41,423 nucleotides of DNA from the NCBI RefSeq assembly GCF_002786325.1, contig NZ_PGTB01000022.1, positions 1 through 41,423 of the forward strand. Direction: 5' to 3'. Shown one piece after another: positions 16,025-25,028 of the stretch. This DNA is from Pseudooceanicola lipolyticus (GTDB lineage Bacteria; Pseudomonadota; Alphaproteobacteria; Rhodobacterales; Rhodobacteraceae). Both the position numbers and the translations under genes were made by a program. A model generated the notes under the pieces. That model saw nothing but the letters and a program-made list of their open reading frames with translations, ran no database searches and was not told the DNA's origin. Each line of letters begins with the position of its first letter. Position 1 is the stretch's first letter.

Positions 16025-17437
16025 ATGAAATGGAACGAGTTCGGGGCCTGGGGCGCGCAAGTGGCCGCATGGGCGCAAGACTATCACGCCACGGTGGGCG
16101 AGCGCCCGGTGCGGGCCCGGACCCGGCCGGGCGAGGTGTTGAACGCGCTGCCCGAAACACCGCCGGAAAAGCCCGAACCACTGGAACAGGTGTTCGAGGA
16201 TTTCGAACGGATCGTGATGCCCGGCATCACCCATTGGCAGCATCCCCGGTTCTTTGCCTATTTCGCCGCCAATGCCGCGCCGGCCTCGGTCCTGGCCGAG
16301 TTCCTGGCCGCGGCGCTCGCCCCGCAATGCATGTTGTGGCAGACCTCGCCCGCGGCGACCGAGATGGAAACCCGGATGATGGATTGGCTGCGCCAGGCGC
16401 TGGCCCTGCCCGAGCCCTTTGCCGGGGTGATCCAGGACAGCGCCTCTTCGGCGACGCTGGCGGCGGTGCTGACGATGCGGGAAAAGGCGCTGAACTGGAC
16501 CGGAAACACCCGTGGCCTTGCGCAAAACCCTCAGGTTAGGGTCTATTCCTCGGCCGAGGTGCACACCTCGGTCGACCGGGCGATCTGGATCGCCGGGATC
16601 GGCCAGGACAACCTGGTGCGCATCCCGATCACCGGCGCCTGGCGCGGCATGGATCCGCAGGCGCTGGAGGCGGCGATCCGCGCCGATCTTGCCGCCGGGC
16701 TGACGCCGGCGGGGGTGATCCTATGTGTCGGCGGCACCGGCACCGGCGCCACCGACCCCATTGCCGACTGCCTGGCCGTGGCGGCAAAATACGGGCTTTA
16801 CACCCATGTCGATGCCGCCTGGGCCGGATCGGCGATGATCTGTCCGGAATACCGGCACATGTGGCAGGGGGTCGAACGCGCCGACAGCATCGTGTTCAAC
16901 CCGCACAAGTGGCTGGGCGTGCAGTTCGACTGCTCGGCGCATTTCCTGCGCGAACCCGACGACCTGGTGAAGACGCTGGCGATCCAGCCGGAATATCTCA
17001 AGACCCACGGCGCCGACGGGATGATCAACTATTCCGAATGGTCGGTGCCGCTGGGCCGCCGGTTCCGGGCGCTGAAACTGTGGTTCGTGCTGCGCGCCTA
17101 TGGGCTGGAGAACCTGCGGCGGCGGCTGCACAACCACATCACCTGGTCGCACCTGCTGCATGACCGGATCGCCGCCACGCCGGGATTCGAGATCGTGACG
17201 CCGCCGATGTGGTCGCTGTTCACCTTCCGCTTTGCCCCGCCGGGGGCTGCGGATGCGGATGCGCTGAACCTGGCGCTGATCAACGCGATCAACGATGACG
17301 GGCGGATTTACCTGACCCAGACCCGCGTCGACGGCGCCATGGTGATCCGGTTCCAGGCCGGCCAGTTCGACACCACCGAACGGGACGTGATGATGGCTTA
17401 TGACGTGATCACCGAACTCGCTGCGCAACTGGCCTGA
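16025..17437 (+). CDS. group II PLP-dependent amino acid decarboxylase, aromatic-L-amino-acid decarboxylase-like
   Basis: A 470-residue fold type I PLP enzyme that removes the alpha-carboxylate of an amino acid. The PLP lysine is Lys295 in VFNPHKWLGVQ, the cofactor-binding Asp263 lies in THVDAAWAG, and the stacking His180 lies in AEVHTSVD. HPRFFAYFAAN, SPAATEMETRMMDWL and IQDSASSATL match aromatic decarboxylases such as those acting on DOPA, tryptophan or tyrosine more than glutamate decarboxylase. The true substrate is not readable. GGAGG 6 nt upstream fixes the ATG. It follows mcl1 by 92 nt and converges on the DUF3095 gene. Confidence 0.9.
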   Translation: MKWNEFGAWGAQVAAWAQDYHATVGERPVRARTRPGEVLNALPETPPEKPEPLEQVFEDFERIVMPGITHWQHPRFFAYFAANAAPASVLAEFLAAALAPQCMLWQTSPAATEMETRMMDWLRQALALPEPFAGVIQDSASSATLAAVLTMREKALNWTGNTRGLAQNPQVRVYSSAEVHTSVDRAIWIAGIGQDNLVRIPITGAWRGMDPQALEAAIRADLAAGLTPAGVILCVGGTGTGATDPIADCLAVAAKYGLYTHVDAAWAGSAMICPEYRHMWQGVERADSIVFNPHKWLGVQFDCSAHFLREPDDLVKTLAIQPEYLKTHGADGMINYSEWSVPLGRRFRALKLWFVLRAYGLENLRRRLHNHITWSHLLHDRIAATPGFEIVTPPMWSLFTFRFAPPGAADADALNLALINAINDDGRIYLTQTRVDGAMVIRFQAGQFDTTERDVMMAYDVITELAAQLA

Positions 17438-17466
17438 GCGACCGCGACGGCGATTGCAGTCTCCGG

Positions 17467-18627
17467 CTAGGTCGCAGGCGCCGCCTTGATCTGGGCGGCG
17501 GCCTGGGCATAGCCACCCGCCGCGCCGTCGATGAAATGCACATGATTGCCCTGCATGACCGAGGGCACGATGCAGGTCATCATCGCCTCGTCCTGCCGGT
17601 ACAGGCCATAGCGGATGATCCCGGCCTGTTGCGCCGCATCCAGCTCGGCGCGCAGCCGCGCCTCGGTGGCGGCGTCGCTGTCCAGTGTCATTTTCAGCCC
17701 GTCGTCGAATTTGCGGTAATCGGCATTGCGCGTCACCTGCTGGCGGTAGGCTTCGGGCCGGAACTGTCCCAGAGGCAGTCCGGTGGCGAAGAAGAACCAG
17801 GCAATGAAGGTGTTGAACAGCAGTTGCAGCCGCCGCCACGCCAGCGCGCGGCCCTTGCGGGTGGCATGCGCCTCGTTATCCAGACCGGGGGGTGGCCAGC
17901 GGGTTTTCATACCGCTGCGCGGCACCGGGTGGCCTTCGCGGTCCAGCGCATGGGCGATGTCGATCACCCGTTCCGCCAGGCGGGTGAAATCGGCACTGGT
18001 GACGTCGACGACCGGTTCGATGACCAGCGACAGGATCACGCCATGTTCGGCCTGCACATTGGCCCAGCGGCACGACAGGCCCGTCAGGTCGGGCTGGGTC
18101 CCGGGGGGCGCCGGCGGCAGGGCATAGGCGCCGGCCTTCATCTGCGCCTCGACCCAGGTGATGCCGCCGCCCGAGAACATGCCGTAATCGACATCTTCCG
18201 AGACCTGGTAACGCGCCACCGCCACCTCGCGCCCGGCGGCACGCACCTCGGCCACCGGCACCTGCGCGGTGCGCAGGACCAGCCCAAATTCCTCGGCTGC
18301 CCAGCGTTGCACCGCCGCCAGCGCCTGTGCCGAGGCTTCGGCCATCTCGGGCGGCACCGCAAAGGCGGCACCATCGCCGCCGAACACGAAGGGAAAATCG
18401 CGCCCGTCGGCGCCGTTGATCTGCGCCGAGATCACCGCGGCGCCAACCATGTTGACGGTTTTGTACTGCCCCCTGGCAATTGCCTGGGTCGATCCCTCGA
18501 TATCGGCGGCGCCGATCACCCAATCCTGCGGCAGCGGTGTATAGCTGTCGGCGCGCGTCAACGCATCGAAATCGGACAGCCGCGGCAGGCTGTCATAAAA
18601 CCCGGATATGTCGCCACGCGCAGCCAT
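17467..18627 (-). CDS. DUF3095 protein with class III nucleotide-cyclase-like motifs
   Basis: A 386-residue protein of the DUF3095 family, function unknown. Two segments resemble the metal sites of class III nucleotidyl cyclases: IGAADIEGST with Asp42 and FVFGGDGAAF with Asp85. They are 43 residues apart, close to the spacing in known cyclases. A hydrophobic stretch near residues 270-290 (FNTFIAWFFFATGLPLG) could touch the membrane. The ATG at 18627 has AAGG upstream and is preferred over a TTG nine codons earlier. It is divergent from the CHASE histidine kinase gene, suggesting a signalling context. Enzymatic activity is untested inference. Confidence 0.8.
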   Translation of the reverse strand: MAARGDISGFYDSLPRLSDFDALTRADSYTPLPQDWVIGAADIEGSTQAIARGQYKTVNMVGAAVISAQINGADGRDFPFVFGGDGAAFAVPPEMAEASAQALAAVQRWAAEEFGLVLRTAQVPVAEVRAAGREVAVARYQVSEDVDYGMFSGGGITWVEAQMKAGAYALPPAPPGTQPDLTGLSCRWANVQAEHGVILSLVIEPVVDVTSADFTRLAERVIDIAHALDREGHPVPRSGMKTRWPPPGLDNEAHATRKGRALAWRRLQLLFNTFIAWFFFATGLPLGQFRPEAYRQQVTRNADYRKFDDGLKMTLDSDAATEARLRAELDAAQQAGIIRYGLYRQDEAMMTCIVPSVMQGNHVHFIDGAAGGYAQAAAQIKAAPAT

Positions 18628-18849
18628 ACCCGACCTTAGCACCGGTGCCGGCAAAAGCGGAAAAATTCACCGGCGGCAGGTGTTACGTAGCGTCACGTCG
18701 AATTTTCACAGTTTGCGAACTTTCTTGGCGGATTGATGCCCGATTTCGCCACCACCCTGACCTGTGCGGCAGAGGGTGAATCACCGAGGACGCAAAGAAG
18801 CAAAGTTTCACGCGTCATCGGCGCGGTTCAAAAAGGACCGGAGAACAGA

Positions 18850-21717
18850 ATGCCGAACAAGGCACTGCCGCAGCAATATACCAAGGGCTATGCATATTGC
18901 ATCTATGGCGCGATCATCGCGGTGACGGCCCTGTTTGCGGTGGTCGTCGCCCGGCTGGAACTGGCCCGCGTTCATGATCTCGAGGTGCATCGCGCCAAAG
19001 ATGTCTCCATCGACATTTCCGCGCGCCTGTCCGAAAAGCTGAGGCGCAAACTGTTGCTGGCACGGGTGTTGACCGGCGGTATCGCACTGGACCCTGACCA
19101 AAGCCAGCAGGATTTCGCGCGTTTCGCCAGCCGGCTGGTGCAGGACGAACCCGCCATCGTTGATATCGCCGCGGTCCGTGATTTCACCATCACGCATGTC
19201 TATCCGGAAGAGAAGAACCGCGCCTTTATCGGCTTTGATCTGCGCGCGCGCCCGGATCAGGCCAAGGTGATCGAAACCGTCAACCAGACCGGCGAGATGG
19301 CGCTGCAAGGCCCGATCAACCTGATTCAGGGATTCCCGGGATATATCGTGCGCCAGCCGGTGTTCATCGGCCAGGACGGGAAGAGCGACTATTGGGGTGT
19401 GGTGTCGGTGGTGTTTGCCGAAACCACCTTTCTCGAAGAGCTGCAGCTGGATCGTTATGCCGGGCAATATGACATCGCCATCCAGGTTGTGGAGGAAAAC
19501 AACCCTGTGCGGACGATCCATGGTTCGCCCGACCTGTTTCGGCAAAACGTGGTCACGGGTTCGATCGATGTGAACGCGTCGACCTGGTCGATCGCGATCA
19601 GGCCGGTGGGCGGCTGGACACAATTCGCGCCCGGTATGGGGCTGAAGATCCTGGTCGACATTCTGCTGGGGCTGGTGGCGTTGGGCGTGGCACGCTATCT
19701 GCTTCGCCTGCGGGCCGAGGCCTGGCACAATGCCGCGCGTCTCAGCGCCGCGATCGACGCGCTGCCCGACGGGTTCGTCCTGTTCGACAAGGATGACCGG
19801 CTGATCGTGTTCAACGAACAATACCGTCGGCTTTATTCCGAAAGCCACCGGGCGATCAAGCGCGGCGCAAAGTTCGAGGACATCATCCGTTTCGGTCTGC
19901 GCCATCAGCAATATCCCGAAGCGGTCGGGCGCGAAGAGGAATGGCTGGCCGAACGGATGGCCGCACACCAGGCGTCCAGCAGCCTGTTCGAACAGAAACT
20001 GAAGGACGGACGTTCGCTGCGGGTGATCGAGAAGGAAACCCCCGATGGCGGGCGGGTCGGCGTTCGGGTCGACATCACCGACCAGGTGCAAAGCCGCGAA
20101 CGGGCTGAACTGGCCGAGCGCCGCCTGACCGATGCCATCGGCTCGCTGCCCATCGGGTTCTGGCTGTTCGATTCCTGCGAACGGCTGATCTCGTTCAACG
20201 ATATGTCCGAAGAGCTGACCCCGGCCAGCACCCAGAAGCTGCAGAGCGGGATGAGCCTGCAGCAGGTGGTGGAAAACCGGTTCCTGGGCGAACCGAACAT
20301 GCAGGCCGGCGACACCAGCAGTGATGACGCCCTGCTGGCGCTGTTGCGCCAGGACGCCGCCGAGTTCGAAACCGGCGTGGCCGGCGACCGCTGGTTCAGC
20401 TGTGCCTCGCGCCGCACCAGCGAGGGTGGCATCGTCATGTTCCGGGTCGAAGTCACCGAAGCCCGGCGGCACGAGAAACGCCTGGAATCCTCCAACAGCG
20501 AGCTGCGCTTTGTCCTGGCCGAAAAGGAAGCGGCGGAAAAACGGTTTGAGGATGTTGCCGATATCGGCACCGAATGGTTCTGGGAACAGGATGCCGGAAT
20601 GCGGATTCAATATGTCTCGGCCAGTTTCGAACGGGCCATGGGCCTGTCGCTGACCCGCGTTTTGGGCCGGACCCGGGCCGAGGTCATGCAGCAGGAAGAT
20701 GGCAGTGACGACGGCTATCGCAAGCTGAAAGAGATCATGGACCAGCGGCAGCCTTTCGAGGATTTCATCTTCGAAGCCTCCGGCCTTAAGGGGGAAAGCT
20801 GCTGGCTCAGGACCAGCGGCAAGCCGGTGTTCGACAAGGCAGGCAATTACAAGGGCTATCGCGGCACCACCGCAGATGTGACCCCGCTCTATTCCGCCCT
20901 GCGCGAGGCGCGCAAGGCCGACGCGGCGAAGACCCAGTTCCTCAGCGTGATCAGCCACGAATTGCGCACGCCGCTGACCTCGGTCCTGGGGTTCAACGCC
21001 TTTCTGGCCAAGGCGCGGATGCTGCCAAGCTTTAAACGTTTGAAAAACGCCACCGATGCGCAGGCCTTTGACGAGGTGCCGCCCCTGCTGGAGGCCTTTG
21101 CCGACGAGGTCAGCAACATCGCCGGCAAGATGGACAAGGCCGGCGACCAGCTCAAGACGCTGATCAACGACATGCTCGATCTGGCGCGGATCGAGGCCAA
21201 TACCATCCGTATCGAAAAACGCGAGGTGCCGATCCGCGCCGTGATCGACTCGGTGGCTGAACATATGCGGCCGCTGACCGATGAAAAGGCGCTGGAGCTG
21301 CACGTGGATGCCGAGGACGACATCGCCTATTGCGATGAATCGCGGCTGCGCCAGATCCTGACCAACATCGTCGGCAATGCGATCAAGTTCACCGAACGCG
21401 GCGCGATCACCGTGCGCAGCCGGCGGGTGGACGATGCCATCCGGGTCGAGATCGAGGATACCGGCATCGGCATGCCGAAGGAGCTGGTGCCGGTGGTGTT
21501 CGAACGGTTCATCCAGGCCGACAACAGCAATACCCGCAGCCATAACGGCCTGGGCCTGGGGCTGGCGATCTGCAAGGAACTGGTTCAGCGCCACGGCGGC
21601 TGGATCAAGGTGGAAAGCACCGAAGGTGTCGGCTCGCGCTTTGTCTTCACCCTGCCCGCCGCGCAGGCCGAGGCCGACACGGCGTCTGATCGTCCGCGCG
21701 AAGCCTCGGTCGGATAA
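18850..21717 (+). CDS. CHASE-PAS-PAS-PAS sensor histidine kinase
   Basis: A 955-residue membrane sensor kinase. TM1 is at about 14-36, a periplasmic CHASE domain at about 55-255 (THVYPEEKNRAFIGFDL is diagnostic), and TM2 at about 262-285. Three PAS domains start near 300, 427 and 566. HisKA contains the phosphorylated His703 in SVISHELRTPLTSV, and the HATPase has an N box NIVGNAIKFTE, DTGIGMP and GLGLGLAICKE. Between the H box and the second HisKA helix (DMLDLARIE) there are about 23 more residues than usual. No receiver domain or response-regulator gene is nearby, so its partner is elsewhere. GGAG 6 nt before 18850 sets the start. The ligand is unknown. Confidence 0.93.
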   Translation: MPNKALPQQYTKGYAYCIYGAIIAVTALFAVVVARLELARVHDLEVHRAKDVSIDISARLSEKLRRKLLLARVLTGGIALDPDQSQQDFARFASRLVQDEPAIVDIAAVRDFTITHVYPEEKNRAFIGFDLRARPDQAKVIETVNQTGEMALQGPINLIQGFPGYIVRQPVFIGQDGKSDYWGVVSVVFAETTFLEELQLDRYAGQYDIAIQVVEENNPVRTIHGSPDLFRQNVVTGSIDVNASTWSIAIRPVGGWTQFAPGMGLKILVDILLGLVALGVARYLLRLRAEAWHNAARLSAAIDALPDGFVLFDKDDRLIVFNEQYRRLYSESHRAIKRGAKFEDIIRFGLRHQQYPEAVGREEEWLAERMAAHQASSSLFEQKLKDGRSLRVIEKETPDGGRVGVRVDITDQVQSRERAELAERRLTDAIGSLPIGFWLFDSCERLISFNDMSEELTPASTQKLQSGMSLQQVVENRFLGEPNMQAGDTSSDDALLALLRQDAAEFETGVAGDRWFSCASRRTSEGGIVMFRVEVTEARRHEKRLESSNSELRFVLAEKEAAEKRFEDVADIGTEWFWEQDAGMRIQYVSASFERAMGLSLTRVLGRTRAEVMQQEDGSDDGYRKLKEIMDQRQPFEDFIFEASGLKGESCWLRTSGKPVFDKAGNYKGYRGTTADVTPLYSALREARKADAAKTQFLSVISHELRTPLTSVLGFNAFLAKARMLPSFKRLKNATDAQAFDEVPPLLEAFADEVSNIAGKMDKAGDQLKTLINDMLDLARIEANTIRIEKREVPIRAVIDSVAEHMRPLTDEKALELHVDAEDDIAYCDESRLRQILTNIVGNAIKFTERGAITVRSRRVDDAIRVEIEDTGIGMPKELVPVVFERFIQADNSNTRSHNGLGLGLAICKELVQRHGGWIKVESTEGVGSRFVFTLPAAQAEADTASDRPREASVG

Positions 21718-21781
21718 ACCGGCGGCAAGATCCGCTTGGCGGGCACGCCCCGCGCCTGAATCCTGGTAAAACACCCCGTTT

Positions 21782-21800
21782 AGAGCCAGAATTTGGCTCT
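21782..21800. other. short inverted repeat between the kinase and TPP-enzyme genes
   Basis: AGAGCCA and TGGCTCT flank a 5-nt centre, 65 nt after the kinase stop codon. It may be the kinase terminator, although no U run follows, or an operator for the catabolic run that starts at 21931. Confidence 0.35.
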
Positions 21801-21930
21801 TGCCCTGCGCGCCCACGCTGCCGACCAAAGCGTTTGTGACTTCTGCCAAAATCTTTCGATCTTGGTAATTGAGACCGTCTTCCCGGAAATATCCACTTCC
21901 AAGGCTAAAGGCTGCGCGAAGGAAAACCGG

Positions 21931-23754
21931 ATGAACAAGCGGAACGACAGTGTAGTTTCACGGGCTGGACCGGCCGATGTCGAAACGCCCTTGAAACAAG
22001 AGAAATTCGAGGTGCTGTTCGGCAGCGATGTGATGGCTGAAACCATCGGTTCCCTGTCGATTCCCTATATCGCCCTGAATCCGGGCGCGAGCTATCGCGG
22101 GCTGCATGACAGCCTGGTGAACTTTCTCGGCAATTCGGCCCCGCAGATGCTGTTGTGCCTGCATGAAGAACACGCCGTGGCCATTGCCCATGGCTATGCC
22201 AAGGTGACCGGCAAGGCGATGGCCGCCGTGGCCCATTCCAATGTCGGGTTGATGCATGCCACCATGGCGGTGTTCAACGCCTGGTGCGACCGGATGCCGG
22301 TGCTGTTGCTGGGCGCGACCGGGCCGGTGGACGCCGCCAAGCGCCGCCCCTGGATCGAATGGATCCACACTGCGCGCGACCAGGGCGCCCTGGTGCGCGA
22401 CTATACCAAATGGGATGATCAGCCCGCCTCGGCCGCGGCTGCGCGCGAGGCGCTGCTGCGCGCGGCCTGGATCGCCGATACCGTGCCGCAAGGCCCGGTC
22501 TACGTGAATCTCGACGCCGGTTTGCAGGAGGCGGTTCTTGACGCGCCGCTGCCGCCCATCGATGCCGCCCGCTTTCGGCCGCAGGTCAGTTCCGGCGCGT
22601 CGGCCGAACAGGTGGGTGACCTGGCCGCGCTTCTGGCCAAGGCCGAGCGGCCGGTTATCCTGGCCGGCCGCGCCTCGCGCAGCACCGAGGCATGGGAACT
22701 GCGGGTCAAGCTGGCCGAACGGTTGCAGGCCAAGGTGGTGACCGACCTCAAGATCGGCAGCACTTTCCCGACCGATCACCCGCTGCACTGCGGCGCGCCG
22801 GGCATTTACGTCAATCAGGACGGGCGCACCGCGCTGGCCGAAGCCGACGTCATCCTCAGCCTCGACTGGGTCGACCTGGGCGGCGCGCTGGATTCGGCCT
22901 TTGAAGGTGGTACGCCCGGCGCAACGGTGGTGCAGATCTCGTTGGATCACACGGTACATAACGGCTGGTCGATGGATCATCAGGCCCTGCCCACCGTTGA
23001 CATGATGATCGGCGCCGATCCGGATCAGGTGCTGCGCCCGATGCTGGCGGCGCTTGGCGAGGCCGAGACACCCGCGCCCGGGGCTCGGGAGCGCAAGCCC
23101 GAGGCCGACTTGCCCGAACTGAGCGGCCCGAACCTCATGATGGCCCATCTTGCCGCCGGGCTGAAACGTGCCGTGGGGCGGCGCAAGGTGTCTTTCGTGC
23201 ACTTGCCGCTGGGCTGGGATGGCGCGTTCTGGCACTTCCGCCATCCGCTGGATTTCCTCGGATCTGATGGCGGCGGCGGCATCGGCGGCGGGCCGGGCAT
23301 CGCCGTGGGTGCGGCGCTGGCCCTGCGCGAAACAGACCGGCTGCCGGTCTGTATCGGTGGCGACGGCGATTTCCTGATGGGGGTCACCGCGCTCTGGACG
23401 GCGGTGCATTATCGTATTCCGCTGCTCTATATCGTCGCCAACAACCAGTCGTTCTACAATGACGAGGTGCACCAGGAGCGGGTGGCGCGGATGCGCGACC
23501 GCAAGGTTGAAAACAAGTGGATCGGCATGCGCATGACCGACCCCGAAATCGACATTGCCGGCATGGGTGCGGCCCAGGGCGCGCGCGGCTTCGGCCCGGT
23601 CAAGACGCCCGAAGATCTGGAAGCGGTATTTGCCGAAGCCGTGGCCCATGTCGAGGCCGGTGGTGTCGCCGTTGTCGACGTGCGCACCGAGCCCGGTTAC
23701 ACGCCGGCGATGGTTGCCGCGCTGAACCGCCACGCTGGGGAGAAAGCGAAATGA
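21931..23754 (+). CDS. thiamine-diphosphate-dependent enzyme (acetolactate synthase/benzoylformate decarboxylase superfamily), intact
   Basis: A 607-residue TPP enzyme with the usual Pyr, central and PP domains. The cofactor-activating glutamate is Glu79 in LCLHEEHAVAIAHGYAKVTG. The metal/diphosphate motif is intact: Gly477-Asp478-Gly479-Asp480-Phe followed by Asn504-Asn505. The family cleaves or ligates 2-oxo acids or 1,2-diketone-like substrates, and the exact reaction is not readable. GGA 8-10 nt upstream fixes the ATG. Its stop overlaps the next ATG (ATGA), implying translational coupling to the decarboxylase-like protein. A degenerate paralogue ends the same gene run at 36434. Confidence 0.9.
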   Translation: MNKRNDSVVSRAGPADVETPLKQEKFEVLFGSDVMAETIGSLSIPYIALNPGASYRGLHDSLVNFLGNSAPQMLLCLHEEHAVAIAHGYAKVTGKAMAAVAHSNVGLMHATMAVFNAWCDRMPVLLLGATGPVDAAKRRPWIEWIHTARDQGALVRDYTKWDDQPASAAAAREALLRAAWIADTVPQGPVYVNLDAGLQEAVLDAPLPPIDAARFRPQVSSGASAEQVGDLAALLAKAERPVILAGRASRSTEAWELRVKLAERLQAKVVTDLKIGSTFPTDHPLHCGAPGIYVNQDGRTALAEADVILSLDWVDLGGALDSAFEGGTPGATVVQISLDHTVHNGWSMDHQALPTVDMMIGADPDQVLRPMLAALGEAETPAPGARERKPEADLPELSGPNLMMAHLAAGLKRAVGRRKVSFVHLPLGWDGAFWHFRHPLDFLGSDGGGGIGGGPGIAVGAALALRETDRLPVCIGGDGDFLMGVTALWTAVHYRIPLLYIVANNQSFYNDEVHQERVARMRDRKVENKWIGMRMTDPEIDIAGMGAAQGARGFGPVKTPEDLEAVFAEAVAHVEAGGVAVVDVRTEPGYTPAMVAALNRHAGEKAK

Positions 23755-24743
23755 GCAACCTGCGCCTTTCCGTCGCGATCGGAGATTATGACCGCAACCG
23801 CCCGCTGATTGACGGACGCTGCCAGATCGACGGTGTCGACCCGGTGGTCATGACGCTGACGCCGGAAGAGATGTTTTATCGCGCGATGCGCCACGAGGCC
23901 TTCGACATCTGCGAGCTGTCGCTGAGCAGTCACACCCTGCGCACCTCGCGCGGCGATTGTCCCTATGTCGGCGTTCCGGCCTTCGTGTCGCGGGCATTCC
24001 GCCACACTTCGATCATCGTGCGCTCGGACAGCGGGATCAAAACACCCGCCGACCTGCGCGGCCGCCGGGTGGGCATTCCCGAATGGCAGCTGACCGCAAT
24101 TGTCTGGATGCGGGCGATCCTGCAGGACGAATACGGCGTGAAGGCCAGCGAGATTCACTGGGTGCGCGGCGGTCTGGAAGAGCCGGGCCGGGCGGAAAAG
24201 GTCAAGATCGACCTGCCGGAAGGCGTGCAAATGAGCGAGATCGGCCCCGAGCAGACACTTCGCGATATGCTCGACAGCGGCGAGATCGACGCCTTTATGG
24301 GTCCGCGCGCGCCCACCAGCTTTCGGCCCGACAATCCGTCGCTGCGTTGGCTGTTCGACGATCCCACCGCCGAGGCGATGGCCTATTACCGCAAGACGGG
24401 CATGTTTCCGATGATGCATATCATCGGCATCCGCAAAAGCCTGGCCGAGGCGCATCCCTGGTTGCCGATGGCGGTGCTGAAAGGCTTTCAGGCGTCCAAG
24501 GACATCGCCCTGGACCATCTGGAAGACACCTCGGCCACCAAGATCACGCTGCCCTTCGTCGAAGAGCAGCTGCGCCAGGCCAAGGCGTTGATGGGACCGG
24601 ATTTCTGGCCCTACGGTCTGGCCGCGAACCGCAAGACACTCGATTACTTCCTTGAGCAGCACCATGCGCAGGGGCTGTCGAAACGGCGTGTCGCGGTCGA
24701 GGAGTTGTTTCACCCCGGCTCGATCGACGCGCATGTGATCTGA
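23751..24743 (+). CDS. 4,5-dihydroxyphthalate decarboxylase-family protein (periplasmic-binding-protein fold, cytosolic)
   Basis: A 330-residue protein with the type II periplasmic-binding fold of the NMT1/4,5-dihydroxyphthalate decarboxylase group. The opening SVAIGDYDRNRPLIDGR and the stretches FDICELSLSSH, RAFRHTSIIVRSD and DLRGRRVGIPEWQLTA closely follow the decarboxylase branch. There is no signal peptide or lipobox, so a cytosolic enzyme is more likely than a transporter subunit, and no ABC permease or ATPase lies near. It is translationally coupled to the TPP enzyme by an ATGA overlap, which suggests the two act on the same intermediate. Automatic annotation as an ABC solute-binding protein would probably be misleading. 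Confidence 0.82.
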   Translation: MSNLRLSVAIGDYDRNRPLIDGRCQIDGVDPVVMTLTPEEMFYRAMRHEAFDICELSLSSHTLRTSRGDCPYVGVPAFVSRAFRHTSIIVRSDSGIKTPADLRGRRVGIPEWQLTAIVWMRAILQDEYGVKASEIHWVRGGLEEPGRAEKVKIDLPEGVQMSEIGPEQTLRDMLDSGEIDAFMGPRAPTSFRPDNPSLRWLFDDPTAEAMAYYRKTGMFPMMHIIGIRKSLAEAHPWLPMAVLKGFQASKDIALDHLEDTSATKITLPFVEEQLRQAKALMGPDFWPYGLAANRKTLDYFLEQHHAQGLSKRRVAVEELFHPGSIDAHVI

Positions 24744-25028
24744 CCGGGTGTCGATCGCCAGAGCGCAAAAAGCTGGGGTTCGAGGTCATTGCGGATCTGG
24801 AATGGAGAATACTGGTAACATACTGAAACTACGCTGGATTACCGAGGATAATTCTGCTGAGTTCGGGGTGTGAAACATATCGGGACAGGTCCCGCGGGGA
24901 GACGGGCAAAGGTTTTCATATGGCTCAGCTATCCAAATAGCTTTGGCCTTGGTCCGGTGAAAGACGGAACACTTAAGGAACTAGGACCGGCCGTCGAAGC
25001 CGATCCGCTTCAGAGGAGGAGACATCTC
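24744..25028 (+). promoter_or_regulatory. spacer before the TRAP transporter genes
   Basis: 285 nt that are less GC-rich than the flanks and have no convincing gene. The only structures seen are a weak dyad GGTAA (24814-24818) with TTACC (24839-24843), and the strong AGGAGGA ribosome site at 25014-25020 for the solute-binding protein. An internal promoter for the TRAP genes is likely but not defined. Confidence 0.4.

Noticed and set aside
18808-21849. 1013-codon open frame opposite the histidine kinase
   Set aside because: A composition artefact of GC-rich DNA; the plus strand carries complete CHASE, PAS, HisKA and HATPase motifs.
21958-23733. 591-codon open frame opposite the intact TPP enzyme
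   Set aside because: Antisense shadow; the plus strand has the complete TPP motif set.
21764-24819. TGGTAA at 21764, 21863 and 24813 as a possible shared operator
   Set aside because: Six bases recurring in low-GC spacers with no conserved flanks or symmetry is not better than chance.
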